In this document: positions 19,294 through 27,898 of the stretch, piece by piece
Layout: each line of letters starts with the position of its first letter
How positions within the stretch are numbered: position 1 is the first letter of the stretch
NCBI RefSeq assembly: GCF_020171315.1
Contig: NZ_JAIUZP010000012.1
Span: 92,588 to 156,587, forward strand
Direction of reading: 5' to 3'
Length of the DNA stretch: 64,000 bases
Origin: Pseudooceanicola nanhaiensis
GTDB lineage: Bacteria; Pseudomonadota; Alphaproteobacteria; Rhodobacterales; Rhodobacteraceae
The notes under the pieces: generated by a model
Database searches by the model: none
Seen by the model: the letters and a program-made list of their open reading frames with translations, nothing else
Told to the model about the DNA's origin: nothing
Position numbers and translations under genes: made by a program

Positions 19294-19794
19294 ATGAGCA
19301 TGCACAATCCGGTGGCCCCCGGATACGGGCAGCAGGGCTTCATGACGAGCTACCTGGAGGCATTGTCCCTCGTGGAACGCCTGCACAGGCTCCTGCTGGA
19401 TGTCATCAAGGATGAGTTCGAGCGCGTCGGCGTGCTGGAGATCAACGCGGTACAGGCGCTCTTGCTCTTCAACATCGGCGATCACGAGGTGACCGCGGGC
19501 GAGTTGAAGAGCCGCGGCTACTACCAGGGGTCCAACGTCAGCTACAACCTGAAGAAGCTGGTGGAGATGGGCTACATGCACCACCAGCGCTGCGAGATCG
19601 ACCGCCGCTCGGTCCGGGTCCGGCTGACCCAGCAGGGGCGCGACATCCGCGACGTGGTGCGGGAACTCTTCGCCCGTCACGCCGTCGGGCTGGAGTCCAA
19701 GGGCGTGCTGGGCCCGGAGGGGATCGAGGAGATCACCCATGCCCTGAAGCGTGTCGAGCGCTATTGGACCGACCAGATCCGCTACATCTACTGA
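19294..19794 (+). CDS. ldtR: LdtR-like MarR family regulator
   Basis: A 166-residue winged-helix regulator. The segment VERLHRLLLDVIKDEFERVG, then EINAVQALLLFNIGDHEVTAGEL, the recognition helix SRGYYQGSNVSYNLKKLVEMGYMHH and the wing CEIDRRSVRVRLTQQGRDI closely match LdtR, known in Rhizobiales as a regulator of an L,D-transpeptidase and cell-envelope genes under stress. No transpeptidase gene is in the window. A palindrome overlaps its leader. It is monocistronic and convergent with the DUF1194 genes. Confidence 0.8.
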   Translation: MSMHNPVAPGYGQQGFMTSYLEALSLVERLHRLLLDVIKDEFERVGVLEINAVQALLLFNIGDHEVTAGELKSRGYYQGSNVSYNLKKLVEMGYMHHQRCEIDRRSVRVRLTQQGRDIRDVVRELFARHAVGLESKGVLGPEGIEEITHALKRVERYWTDQIRYIY

Positions 19795-19929
19795 CGCCTT
19801 CGACCTGCGAAGGACAGGCGGAGCGGCGGGTAGAGGGGAGCGCGCGGTGCATGTCCGCGGCCTAGACCAGGGTGGTGCTGTGAGGGCCGCGCCCGGGGCA
19901 GCCGCTGCGGAACGGTCGGCGCAGGGTGG

Positions 19930-20721
19930 TCAGCGCGCCGCGGGCTCCGCCCGGGAAACCGCAAGGACTTCCATCTCGCGCAGCAGTTTTCGCACCATGG
20001 CGGCCTCGAAGCTCTGGAAGCCGATGGCACTTTCGACAAAGGCACCGGGCCCGTGCAGCACGTAGGCGCGGAAATAGGCCTGCAATCCATCGGGCGGGTC
20101 CATCGCATCCCCGATGACGAGGCCGTTGACCGTGATACCCGCCCGGTCAAGCGTGGGGCCGATCTGGCGCGGGTCGGGTCCGGTGTTGGACTTGCCGTCG
20201 CCCGAGAGGTCGATCACCTCGCGCCAGCAGCGCGGGGCGCCCTGCATCAGCGCCTGACCGGCCTGCAGGGCCGCGCCGATGGCGGTGGATGGGTCGCTGC
20301 GTTGCCGCAGGGTGGCCCGAAGCTGCGCCGCCACCGCATCCACTGCCTCGGGCCCGGTGATCCGCCGCCAGTCCACCAGCAGGCGCTGGAACTCCGGCCC
20401 GCTCCATTCGTAAATCGCCAGGGCGACGGGTGCTTCGGGGATCGCCGCGAAAGCGGCCCGCACCTGCGGATTCTGCAGCGCCGCGGCCACCCCATCGAGT
20501 TGCAGCCGGTATTCACGCGGATCGACCGAGCCGGAGACGTCAAGCGCAAGGGCGAGCGCCAGCCGGCAGTCCTGCGCCGCGGCCGGGCCGGCAAAGAGCA
20601 GCGCCAGCAGCAGGGCAGGCAGGCGGCGCGTGGCAGGGGTCTTGCCACGACGGGGCGGAGCGGGACGGCTGCGCCATCGCCCCCCCGGATCGGCCGTGCG
20701 AGGCAGTTTCAGGCGGCTCAT
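19930..20721 (-). CDS. DUF1194 (VWA-like) secreted protein, copy 1
   Basis: A 263-residue protein with a long basic N-terminus, a hydrophobic signal segment (about residues 33-48) and an AAA-Q cleavage site before DCRLALALALDVSGSVD. DVSGS is a MIDAS-type metal site of the von Willebrand A fold. Later conserved blocks are YEWSGPEFQRLLVDW, DPSTAIGAAL, IDLSGDGKSNTGPDP and GLVIGD. DUF1194 function is unknown; a metal-dependent adhesion or assembly role is inferred from the fold. The gene overlaps the upstream DUF1194 gene by four bases. Confidence 0.85.
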   Translation of the reverse strand: MSRLKLPRTADPGGRWRSRPAPPRRGKTPATRRLPALLLALLFAGPAAAQDCRLALALALDVSGSVDPREYRLQLDGVAAALQNPQVRAAFAAIPEAPVALAIYEWSGPEFQRLLVDWRRITGPEAVDAVAAQLRATLRQRSDPSTAIGAALQAGQALMQGAPRCWREVIDLSGDGKSNTGPDPRQIGPTLDRAGITVNGLVIGDAMDPPDGLQAYFRAYVLHGPGAFVESAIGFQSFEAAMVRKLLREMEVLAVSRAEPAAR

Positions 20722-21467
20722 CCGGGGTCTCCCGAAGGGGCCGCCTTTCCGGCGCCCATCTGCAACAGGTTGATCTCGCGATAGAGCTTGCGGGTCATCG
20801 CCTCACGGAACTCGGCAAAGCCCCGGGCCACTTCAAGAAAAGCCCCCGGTCCGCGCAGGACCTCGCGCCGGTAAAATTCTTCCACGGTGCTGTCCTGCCC
20901 GAGGATCACCAGCCCGTTCACCACGACGCCCTCGAAGGGGAAATTGGCATAGGCCCGATCCGGCCCGAAGCCGTCGTTGTTGATCCCGTCACCGGAGAGA
21001 TCCAGCACGCGCCGGTCACAGGTGGGCGCACGCGAGAGCACCCCGGCCCCAAAGCCGAGGCCATAGCCCATCGCCGTGGGGAACCGATCGTGGGAGCGTT
21101 GGGTGCCTGCCAGCCGTGCCACAGCGCGGTCGATCGCGGCGGGCGTGTTCAGAACGGTCCAGTCGAGGATCACCTGTTGCTGGTAGCGGCCCGACCATTC
21201 GTAGGCCGCCAGCATCACCTCGCCGGTGTCGGGCAGCCCGGCAAGGATCGCATGCCGGACCTCCGGCGCATCCAGCGCAGCGGCAAGGCCATCGCGCTGA
21301 AGCGTATATTCGGCGCTGTTCACCGAGGTGGACACATCCACCGCCAGCACCAGCGCAAGACGGCAATAGGCCTGCGCCGCGCCGCCCGTCAGCATCAGCC
21401 CGAGGGCGAGCGCGGTTGCCAGCGCCTGGCCCGCAAGGGGGCGGCGGCGCTGGCGGGCACTTACCAA
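20718..21467 (-). CDS. DUF1194 (VWA-like) secreted protein, copy 2
   Basis: About 249 residues. It has the same architecture as the neighbouring copy: signal peptide ending GGAAQA, then YCRLALVLAVDVSTSVN (MIDAS-like), YEWSGRYQQQVILDW, RFPTAMGYGL, LDLSGDGINNDG and GLVILGQD. No ATG or GTG start gives a signal peptide. A TTG at 21467 overlaps the stop of the glyoxalase gene (TTGGTAA on the coding strand) and gives a good basic n-region, so it is chosen with moderate certainty. Four-base overlap with copy 1 indicates an operon. The two copies arose by tandem duplication. Confidence 0.8.
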   Translation of the reverse strand: MVSARQRRRPLAGQALATALALGLMLTGGAAQAYCRLALVLAVDVSTSVNSAEYTLQRDGLAAALDAPEVRHAILAGLPDTGEVMLAAYEWSGRYQQQVILDWTVLNTPAAIDRAVARLAGTQRSHDRFPTAMGYGLGFGAGVLSRAPTCDRRVLDLSGDGINNDGFGPDRAYANFPFEGVVVNGLVILGQDSTVEEFYRREVLRGPGAFLEVARGFAEFREAMTRKLYREINLLQMGAGKAAPSGDPG

Positions 21468-21889
21468 TGGCCCGTGTTTTCCATGCTGGCCCAGGGCTCG
21501 GCGGGGGCAAGCGCATCGCCTTCCTGCAGCAGTTCGATGGAGATGTTGTCGGGCGAGCGCACGAAGGCCATGTGCCCGTCGCGCGGCGGACGGTTGATCG
21601 TCACGCCGTTGTCCATCAGGTGCTGGCACAGCTCGTAGATGTTCTCGACCCGGTAGGCGAGGTGGCCGAAGTGACGGCTGTCGGAGGGCAGCCCCTCGTC
21701 CCCGTCCCAGTTGTAGGTCAGCTCCACCGGGCAATCCTCGTTGCCTTCCGCGGCCATGAACACCAGCGAGAACCGGCCCTTTTCGTTGTCGATCCGGCGG
21801 GTTTCCTTCAGGCCGAGCAGGCTGAAGAAGGCCATGGTCTTCTCAAGATCGAGAACCCGGACCATGGTGTGGAGATACTTGACGCGCAT
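21461..21889 (-). CDS. gloA: Glyoxalase I (lactoylglutathione lyase)-like protein
   Basis: A 142-residue VOC protein matching GloA. It starts MRVKYLHTMVRVLDLEKTMAFF with the first metal His in LHTMVRV. The second ligand is the Glu in CPVELTYNWD, the third the His in HFGHLAYRVEN, and the fourth the Glu in NISIELLQEGD. All four ligands are present, so it should be active, converting the methylglyoxal-glutathione hemithioacetal to lactoylglutathione. It is the first gene of a minus-strand run with the two DUF1194 genes, although no functional link is known. Confidence 0.85.
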   Translation of the reverse strand: MRVKYLHTMVRVLDLEKTMAFFSLLGLKETRRIDNEKGRFSLVFMAAEGNEDCPVELTYNWDGDEGLPSDSRHFGHLAYRVENIYELCQHLMDNGVTINRPPRDGHMAFVRSPDNISIELLQEGDALAPAEPWASMENTGHW

Positions 21890-22005
21890 CGTGCATCCTT
21901 TCCGTTCGCTTCCCCCGGCAAGATAGCTGCCGCCGTGGCGCTGTCGAGGGGACCTTCGGGTCAGGCTCGCCCCCGTACTGCCCCCGTACCGGGCCCCGAA
22001 CAGGA

Positions 22006-23466
22006 TCAGTATGCGGTACGAATGCCGATCTGCACACCCATCCTGTCGATGTCGAAGAGATCGACGCTCGACCATTGCTGGGCAGAGCGGAAGGTCACGC
22101 TGGGATTGAAGCCGAAGTAGTCGACCTTGCGGAAGGTGAAATCGGCGTAGAGGTCATAGGCCTCGTCCTGCCGGCCTTCGCCGGGCGCATAGGCCGACAG
22201 CGGGTAGTCGCGCCACCGCCAGTTGAGACCCAGCTGCGGCTCGGCCCCGAACCAGAGCCCGTCGGGCGCGAAGCTGACGCCCACGCGGACCTCGGAGTAG
22301 TCGGCGACGTCGATCTTGCTGGTGCTCTCGGTCAGGTTGACGGACAGGCCGACGACCGCGCCGGTGGACAGCCGGTGCGAAACACCGCCGTTGATCCGCC
22401 AGGCCGTCGCATGGGGCGCGCGCGGCCCGGTGGTGCGGTCCGCCTGCAGGCCGAGCGACAGCGCCGTGACCCGCGACAGCGCGATCCGCGCGCCGAGGTT
22501 GCCGCGCAGGAAGTTGGCGTAGTGGTCGCCGCCATAGGTGCTGGCCCCCGCGGCGGCGCCGAGGCTGTATTCGACGCGCCCCGTCCCGGGCATCATGCGA
22601 TGTGCCACCCCCACGAGGACGGTGTTGGTGGCATAGTCGCTGCCCTTGGCGCCGGGGGCGAGGTCCTTGGCCTCTTCGCTCAGCTCGTACTGATGGGTGT
22701 CGGCCTGAAGGTAGAGGTCGGTGGCGTGGCGGCGGCTTTCGGAGGCGCGGTAGCGGGTGGTGATGCCAAGCGCCAGTTCGACCCCGGACAGCGCCTGCGC
22801 CGCGCCGGGCAGGGCGACTTCGAAGGGCAGGCCGTAGAGTTCGGCCGCGTTGTTGACCGACCCGTTGTTGATGTTCGAATGCGGCGCGATGGTGAAGCGC
22901 AGGTTCGTGGACCAGCGGTTGCGGCTGCGCAGGTACTGGAAGTCCCGCACGGCCAGGGCGCGGGATTCCGCGTCAGGGGCCGATTGCGCGGCGCGGCGCA
23001 GCCAGAGCTGGCCCCATGTCCGGCGGCCCTCGGTGCTGAGCGCCTGCGCCATGGCCATCGAGGCCGCATGGCGCAGCGCCGCTTCCTGCTCGGGGGTCTG
23101 GGAGGCCAGCTTGAGGACCCGCCGCGCATCGGCCTTGGCCTCGTCGGTGCGCCCGATGTTCCGGGCCGCGCGGGACCGCAGCAACAGCGCCTGCACGTCG
23201 TCGGGATCGCGCTTCAGCAGGGCGGTCGCCATGTCGTAGGCGACCTTGTCCTGTCCGATGGCCAGCATCTGGCCTGCGGTGGTGCGCATCTCGTCCGGGG
23301 TCAGGATGCGACCCTCGGCCCGTGCAGGCGTGGGGGCAAGCAGCGGCGGCAGCGCGGCAAGGCCCGCGCCAAGCGCGATGCCAAGCGCCATGGTAGAACG
23401 GCGCAAACCCCCGCCCCAGCCGGCCAGCCGGGGGGCGGGGCGGTTCGGGACGGGGGGCAAGGTCAT
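22006..23466 (-). CDS. Slam-like outer-membrane protein (surface lipoprotein assembly modifier)
   Basis: A 486-residue protein with a signal peptide (hydrophobic about 28-45, cleavage near ARA-EG). An N-terminal TPR-like helical domain (about 55-165) shows repeated A..LL.R.P...A..LR patterns (ATALLKRDPDDVQALLLRSRAARNIGRTDEA). A C-terminal beta-barrel (about 185-486) is rich in alternating aromatic strands and ends in GVQIGIRTAY, an outer-membrane-type terminal strand. TPR plus DUF560-like barrel is the architecture of Slam, which moves specific lipoproteins to the cell surface. Its start overlaps the stop of an upstream lipoprotein gene by four bases, the usual Slam-substrate pairing. Confidence 0.75.
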   Translation of the reverse strand: MTLPPVPNRPAPRLAGWGGGLRRSTMALGIALGAGLAALPPLLAPTPARAEGRILTPDEMRTTAGQMLAIGQDKVAYDMATALLKRDPDDVQALLLRSRAARNIGRTDEAKADARRVLKLASQTPEQEAALRHAASMAMAQALSTEGRRTWGQLWLRRAAQSAPDAESRALAVRDFQYLRSRNRWSTNLRFTIAPHSNINNGSVNNAAELYGLPFEVALPGAAQALSGVELALGITTRYRASESRRHATDLYLQADTHQYELSEEAKDLAPGAKGSDYATNTVLVGVAHRMMPGTGRVEYSLGAAAGASTYGGDHYANFLRGNLGARIALSRVTALSLGLQADRTTGPRAPHATAWRINGGVSHRLSTGAVVGLSVNLTESTSKIDVADYSEVRVGVSFAPDGLWFGAEPQLGLNWRWRDYPLSAYAPGEGRQDEAYDLYADFTFRKVDYFGFNPSVTFRSAQQWSSVDLFDIDRMGVQIGIRTAY

Positions 23467-24557
23467 TGACGGTAGAGGATGAAGCCGCCGGTTTCCTGTG
23501 CGGTGACGCCGTCAATACGGGGGTCTTCGCTCTCGACCACGAGCACACCCACGACTTCCTCGGCGTTCTGGCCGGAGAGGATCGCGTAGTAGTTGCCGGA
23601 TTCGAGTTCGGTCACCGTGCCATCGGAATTGCGGACATCCGACAGGATCGAGCCGACGATCTCGCCGTTCGCATCCGCGTTGTCGGGCGAGATGACCGAC
23701 CGCAGCGCGGGCATGTAGGCGCCGCCACCGGTGTTGGTGATCGTGGTGCTGTCGTCCACGGCTTCGAGCGCGGTCATGTAGGCCGCCGTCACGTCGTTGC
23801 CGCTGATGTCGTAGATCCGGCGGTTGTAGACATAGAGGGCGACGCCGCTCTGGCCGTCGTTGAAGTCCTCGAAGTCGATGTACATCTCGGCATCGCCCTG
23901 GGTGTATTCCAGGCCGCCCGAGCCGCTGAAGACACGGATGCCCGCGTAATCGCCGGTGTACTGCGCCGTGCATTCGCCCGAGCAGGTCGGCACCACGAGG
24001 CTGACGGCATCGCCGTTGCTGTCGGTGGCGTTCCGTTTGTAGATGAAGCCGCCGAAGCCGTAATCGCTGTAGCTGGCCGAGCGGACGATTGCGAACTGCG
24101 TCTGGCCGCTGGTGCTTTTGCCGTAGATCGCCCGGTAGGTCATCGTCGAGACGGTCGTCCCGGTCGACGGGTCGGTGGTCGTCGGCGCGCTTTCATAGAC
24201 CGCGTAGGACCCGGCCGTGCCGAGCGAGGACACAGCGGTGCCGCGCGAATAGACGTTGTCCGCGTCGAAGGGCAGGTTGTCGACGTAGAATTCGTCCTGA
24301 CCGGAATCGTTGCGATACTCGTAGTTCAGCGCCGTGCCGCCACCCGTCTCGGTCTCCGCCTCGGAGCGCGTGATCGACGTGTTGGGCGAGGGGCTCGTTG
24401 TGCCCGGCGGCAGGCCGCGATCGTCGATCGTGGTGCCGTCGTCGTCCGTTGTCGTATCGTCGGTGGTGGTGTCGTCGTCGAAGGGGTTGGTGCCGTCGCC
24501 GCTGCATGCCGAAACGGCAAGCGCAATCGCAAGCGGAAAGACCACGCGATGGATCAT
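23463..24557 (-). CDS. Putative Slam-dependent surface lipoprotein
   Basis: A 364-residue lipoprotein. The signal peptide ends in lipobox AVSAC (Cys18). A flexible Asp/Thr-rich tract follows (about residues 26-46), as in surface-tethered lipoproteins. The remainder is Gly/Ser/Thr/Tyr-rich beta sequence. The C-terminal part ([15 protein letters not shown] ... ETGGFILYR) resembles the small barrel domains of TbpB/fHbp-like Slam substrates. The gene overlaps the Slam-like gene by four bases. The ligand, if any, is unknown; iron sources or host or particle surfaces are only guesses. It is divergent from thyX. Confidence 0.7.
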   Translation of the reverse strand: MIHRVVFPLAIALAVSACSGDGTNPFDDDTTTDDTTTDDDGTTIDDRGLPPGTTSPSPNTSITRSEAETETGGGTALNYEYRNDSGQDEFYVDNLPFDADNVYSRGTAVSSLGTAGSYAVYESAPTTTDPSTGTTVSTMTYRAIYGKSTSGQTQFAIVRSASYSDYGFGGFIYKRNATDSNGDAVSLVVPTCSGECTAQYTGDYAGIRVFSGSGGLEYTQGDAEMYIDFEDFNDGQSGVALYVYNRRIYDISGNDVTAAYMTALEAVDDSTTITNTGGGAYMPALRSVISPDNADANGEIVGSILSDVRNSDGTVTELESGNYYAILSGQNAEEVVGVLVVESEDPRIDGVTAQETGGFILYRQ

Positions 24558-24769
24558 TTGTCTGCCTCGTGCCTCTGGTGTCGTCCGGCTATCCTGCCGG
24601 TTTTGTGGAAGTTTCCGCAGGGCGTGATCAAAAGTCAATGTTCGTGAAGGACGCCCCGCGGGTGCGAGGGGAAGTGCGGCGGAAATGCCGCTACACGATC
24701 TTGTCGTTCCATCGGTTGGCGACCCCAGATAAGGTGGTGCTCGATTCATCTGGTAGAAGGATTCGCCCC

Positions 24770-25675
24770 ATGGCCGTGACCCCCGAACAGCAGGCAGAGA
24801 TCGACGCCCTGCGTGAAACGCCCCGCCAGACCCTGCGCGCGGTGTCGGAGGGGATGGAGGCGCATCTCTACAACGCGATCCCGGTGCTGGATCACGGCTT
24901 TGTCCGCGTCGTGGACTACATGGGCGACGATGCGGCCATCTGTCAGGCGGCCCGCGTCTCCTACGGGCGCGGCACCAAGTCGGTGCAGAACGACGAGGGG
25001 CTGATCCGCTACCTCATGCGGCACTGGCACTCGACCCCCTTCGAGATGTGCGAAGTGAAGCTCCACGTGAAGCTGCCGGTCTTCGTGGCGCGCCAGTGGA
25101 TTCGCCACCGCACCGCCAACGTGAACGAATACTCGGCCCGCTACTCGATCCTCGACCGGGAGTTCTACATCCCCGCGCCCGAGCATCTGGCCGCCCAGTC
25201 CGTGGTGAACAACCAGGGCCGGGGCGAGGTGCTGGAGGGCGAGGAAGCCGCGCGCGTGCTGGAGATGCTCAAGCGCGACAGCAACCTCGCCTATGATCAC
25301 TACGAGGAAATGATCTCGACCGAGGACCAGCAGGGGCTCGCGCGGGAACTGGCGCGGATGAACCTGCCTGCCAACATCTACACCCAGTGGTACTGGAAGG
25401 TGGACCTGCACAACCTGCTGCACTTCCTGCGTCTGCGCGCCGATGCCCATGCCCAGTACGAGATCCGCGTCTATGCCGATGCGATCTGCAAGGTCGTGGC
25501 GGACTGGGTGCCCTTCGCCTACCGCGCCTTCGAGGACTACCGCCTTGGCGCCGTCACTTTCTCGGCGCAGATGGTGGACTGCATGAAGCGGATGCTGGCC
25601 GGCGAAGAGGTCACCGAAGAGAATTGCGGGATGAGCAAACGCGAATGGCGTGAGTTCCGCGCAAACTTCGAGTGA
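24770..25675 (+). CDS. thyX: FAD-dependent thymidylate synthase ThyX
   Basis: A 301-residue flavoprotein that methylates dUMP to dTMP using methylenetetrahydrofolate and NADPH. The ThyX signature [14 protein letters not shown] (RHR-x7-S) lies near residues 109-122. Other conserved parts are [20 protein letters not shown] before it and [26 protein letters not shown] after it. An AGAAGG ribosome binding site precedes the ATG at 24770 by nine bases. An earlier in-frame extension overlaps the divergent lipoprotein gene and is rejected. No thyA is seen in the window. Confidence 0.96.
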   Translation: MAVTPEQQAEIDALRETPRQTLRAVSEGMEAHLYNAIPVLDHGFVRVVDYMGDDAAICQAARVSYGRGTKSVQNDEGLIRYLMRHWHSTPFEMCEVKLHVKLPVFVARQWIRHRTANVNEYSARYSILDREFYIPAPEHLAAQSVVNNQGRGEVLEGEEAARVLEMLKRDSNLAYDHYEEMISTEDQQGLARELARMNLPANIYTQWYWKVDLHNLLHFLRLRADAHAQYEIRVYADAICKVVADWVPFAYRAFEDYRLGAVTFSAQMVDCMKRMLAGEEVTEENCGMSKREWREFRANFE

Positions 25676-25829
25676 TCGCGATCCGGGAATTGGGCATTCG
25701 CCGTCGTCCCTAATCGGCAATACGCCCCATCGCGATATGATGCATTTTTCGGTCCCGTTTCGGCGGGGCCGATGATCCATCCCGGCGCCTCGTCCGTATC
25801 CCGGTCAAACAACCCTCGGACCTGGCCCC

Positions 25830-26228
25830 ATGCAAACTCTCTCCGTCTACCTTGTCACCGCCGTGCTCTTCCTTGGGCTCGACGCGGTCATGCTCAAGAC
25901 CGTCATTCGCCCGGTCTTCGAAAGCCGCCTGCAGGACCAGTTGCTGGAGGACCTGCGGATCGGGCCGGCGGCGGTGTTTTATCTCTTCTACGTGGCCGGG
26001 GTGGTCTGGTTCGTCTCCCTCCCCGCCCTGCGCGACGGCGCGCCGATGCAGGCCCTGCTGAATGGCGCGATCCTCGGAGCGCTGGCCTATGGGACCTACG
26101 AGTTCACCAACTACGCCACGCTCAAGGCGTGGGACCTGCGCATGGTGGCGCTGGACGTGAGTTGGGGCACGGTGCTGACCGGCGTCTCGGCCGCGCTGGG
26201 CGTCCTGATCGTGCGGGCGTTCCAATAG
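25830..26228 (+). CDS. DUF2177 family membrane protein
   Basis: A 132-residue protein with four hydrophobic segments (about residues 5-25, 47-67, 75-95, 108-128). The early FLGLDAVMLKTVIRPVFES and the central GTYEFTNYATLKAWDLRM block are characteristic of DUF2177. Function unknown. It stands 154 bases after thyX and could share its transcript or have its own promoter. Confidence 0.85.
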   Translation: MQTLSVYLVTAVLFLGLDAVMLKTVIRPVFESRLQDQLLEDLRIGPAAVFYLFYVAGVVWFVSLPALRDGAPMQALLNGAILGALAYGTYEFTNYATLKAWDLRMVALDVSWGTVLTGVSAALGVLIVRAFQ

Positions 26229-26328
26229 GGCCTCCAATAGCGCCCCTGAGCGGCAGAAAGATTGTCAGAACGCCGGAGCCTGCTACACTCCTCCCCAGAC
26301 TTTGATTTCATTGCATTGGGGGCTGAAG

Positions 26329-26610
26329 ATGTTCCGCACTTTGACTGCCGCAGGTTTTGGTCTGCTGGTTCTGGCCGCGCCCGCCATGGCGCAATCCATC
26401 AACACCTATCCCTATCCGGCCTCGGCCAATTACTGTCCGCAGGGGCTTCAGCCCGTGGCGGTTGGCGGGGATATCTCCTGCGGGGTGCCGGATCAGGCGC
26501 AGACCTATGACGAAATGAAGCGTCATCCGGTGCAGCGTCGCAGCTATTACACCAGCTACCGCCGGATCGACCCGGAACTCTACGGTTCGAAGTCCCCGGG
26601 CGGGTATTGA
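26329..26610 (+). CDS. Small secreted protein of unknown function
   Basis: A 93-residue protein with a clear signal peptide (MFRTLTAAGFGLLVLAAPAMA, cleavage before QSINTYP). The mature part is short, Pro/Tyr-rich and contains two Cys (NYCPQG and ISCGVPD) that could form one disulfide, with a basic RRSYYTSYRR stretch. No domain is recognised. A strong terminator follows, so it is a single-gene unit. Confidence 0.7.
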   Translation: MFRTLTAAGFGLLVLAAPAMAQSINTYPYPASANYCPQGLQPVAVGGDISCGVPDQAQTYDEMKRHPVQRRSYYTSYRRIDPELYGSKSPGGY

Positions 26611-26636
26611 GCCTGCGTGAGGAAGACGAGGAAAGA

Positions 26637-26660
26637 GGGGCGCCGCAGGGCGCCCTTTTT
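26637..26660 (+). terminator. Rho-independent terminator
   Basis: GGGCGCC (26638-26644), loop GCAG, GGCGCCC (26649-26655), then TTTTT. Ends the small secreted protein transcript. Confidence 0.9.
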
Positions 26661-26724
26661 ACATGGTTGTCGCGTCATCGTCATATAACTGTTACACTGC
26701 GTTCAGGCAGACAACAGGCACAAG

Positions 26725-27060
26725 ATGCGAAATACCACGACGACCCGCAGGGCAGGGCGCGCCATCGCGCCGCTGATGCTCGTCTCTCTGACGGTGATGT
26801 CGGGTGTGCCGGGCCTGCTGCACGCGCAATCCCCAATCGCAGAGGTGATCTGCGACAGTCCCGACCGGATGCGGGACAGGCTGGAGCGCCGCAACGGCGC
26901 CGCGCCGCGCGCCATCGGGCTACGCGGGCCAGATGAACTGGTCGAGCTCTGGACCGATCCCCGCGGGGACTGGACCATGGTGATCACCTACGCAGAGGGG
27001 CGATCCTGCATCGTGGCCATGGGAGAAGACTGGCAGTCCTTCGAACAGGATCCTGCCTGA
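26725..27060 (+). CDS. Conserved small secreted protein
   Basis: A 111-residue protein with a basic N-terminus and hydrophobic signal segment (about residues 14-33, ending LLHA-QSP). The mature domain (IAEVICDSPDRMRDRLERR ... GLRGPDELVELWTDPRGDWTMVITYAEGRSCIVAMGEDWQ) contains two Cys, probably disulfide bonded. The WTDPRGDWTMVIT pattern is seen in small conserved proteins of this family of bacteria, but no function is known. Confidence 0.7.
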   Translation: MRNTTTTRRAGRAIAPLMLVSLTVMSGVPGLLHAQSPIAEVICDSPDRMRDRLERRNGAAPRAIGLRGPDELVELWTDPRGDWTMVITYAEGRSCIVAMGEDWQSFEQDPA

Positions 27061-27128
27061 GGCACCGCGCGTGCGGGCCCTCCCTCCCTGTGGGGTGCGG
27101 ACCGGCGGGACCGATCCGCAGCCAATGT

Positions 27129-27335
27129 TCAGAGCAGCTTGAGGTCGCCGGCCATCTTGCGGCCGTCGCGTCCTTCCAGAAGCTCGTAGCCGACCTTCTG
27201 ATTGTCGGCGAGGCCCGTCAGCCCCGAGCGTTCTACCGCGGAAATATGCACGAAAACGTCTTTGCCGCCTTCTTCGGGCTCGATGAAGCCGTAGCCCTTC
27301 GTCGTATTGAACCATTTCACGGTGCCAATCGGCAT
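27129..27335 (-). CDS. cspA: Cold-shock domain protein, copy 1
   Basis: A 68-residue CspA-type nucleic-acid chaperone. RNP1 is KGYGFIEP and RNP2 is VFVHISAV; the opening is GTVKWFNTTKGYGF. It binds single-stranded RNA and melts secondary structure. An AAAGGAGAG ribosome binding site precedes it, and the long leader (27336-27546) contains an AT-loop hairpin (CCCC...GGGG near 27361-27378), as is usual for csp mRNAs. A paralogue lies at 41920-42126; the two are near identical up to the loop after RNP2 and diverge at the C-terminus. Confidence 0.95.
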   Translation of the reverse strand: MPIGTVKWFNTTKGYGFIEPEEGGKDVFVHISAVERSGLTGLADNQKVGYELLEGRDGRKMAGDLKLL

Positions 27336-27546
27336 TCCGTCTCTCCTTTTGCCGTACGTTCCCCGAAAATGCGGGGATCATGCGCCATGGCTCCGGCCCC
27401 CCTGCAGTTCCAGCGTACAGGCAGCCCGGCACTCTCCATGCCGCACAACCAGCATTTTATGGGGCATTGTAAAAATCAAGCTAAACTGGTTAATCCATGC
27501 GGGCCCTGCACAGTATTTAATCTTGGGCCAAAACAGGAGGCGCGCA

Positions 27547-27864
27547 ATGAAGCTTTACGGTCTGAAAACCTGCGACACCTGCCGTAAGGCGCTGAAATCC
27601 TTGGAGGGCGCAGACTTCGTCGATGTCCGCTCCGAGGGCGTGCCCGCGGAGATCCTGCAAAAGGCCCACGCAGAATTCGGCGCATCTCTGCTCAATACGC
27701 GGTCGACCACGTGGCGGGGTCTTGCCGAGGAGGAGCGCAGCCGTCCGCCGCTGGACCTGCTGGCCGATCACCCCACGCTCATGAAGCGGCCCCTTATAAT
27801 CGACGGGGATCGTCTCTATCTGGGATGGGGACCCGATGTGCGGGCGGCTCTCGGCGCCGCCTGA
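27547..27864 (+). CDS. ArsC/Spx family reductase-like protein
   Basis: A 105-residue thioredoxin-fold protein of the ArsC/Spx/YffB group. The active-site motif is CDTCRKA at residues 10-16, and the typical TRSTTWRGLAEEER and HPTLMKRPLIIDG blocks follow. The short length and the CxxC suggest the YffB/Spx-like reductase subgroup rather than a dedicated arsenate reductase. No arsenic genes are nearby. Substrate unknown. It is followed by a membrane protein 34 bases downstream, probably in the same operon. Confidence 0.85.
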   Translation: MKLYGLKTCDTCRKALKSLEGADFVDVRSEGVPAEILQKAHAEFGASLLNTRSTTWRGLAEEERSRPPLDLLADHPTLMKRPLIIDGDRLYLGWGPDVRAALGAA

Positions 27865-27898
27865 TCCGGGGCCGGACGGGTAACGCAGGAGGGCGCGG

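Noticed and set aside
24398..24769. N-terminal extension of ThyX
   Set aside because: It runs antisense through the start of the lipoprotein gene, and the conserved ThyX start and a good ribosome binding site are at 24770.
27547..27864. Arsenate reductase of an ars operon
   Set aside because: No arsR, arsB or acr3 neighbour; the short CxxC protein fits the YffB/Spx-like group better.
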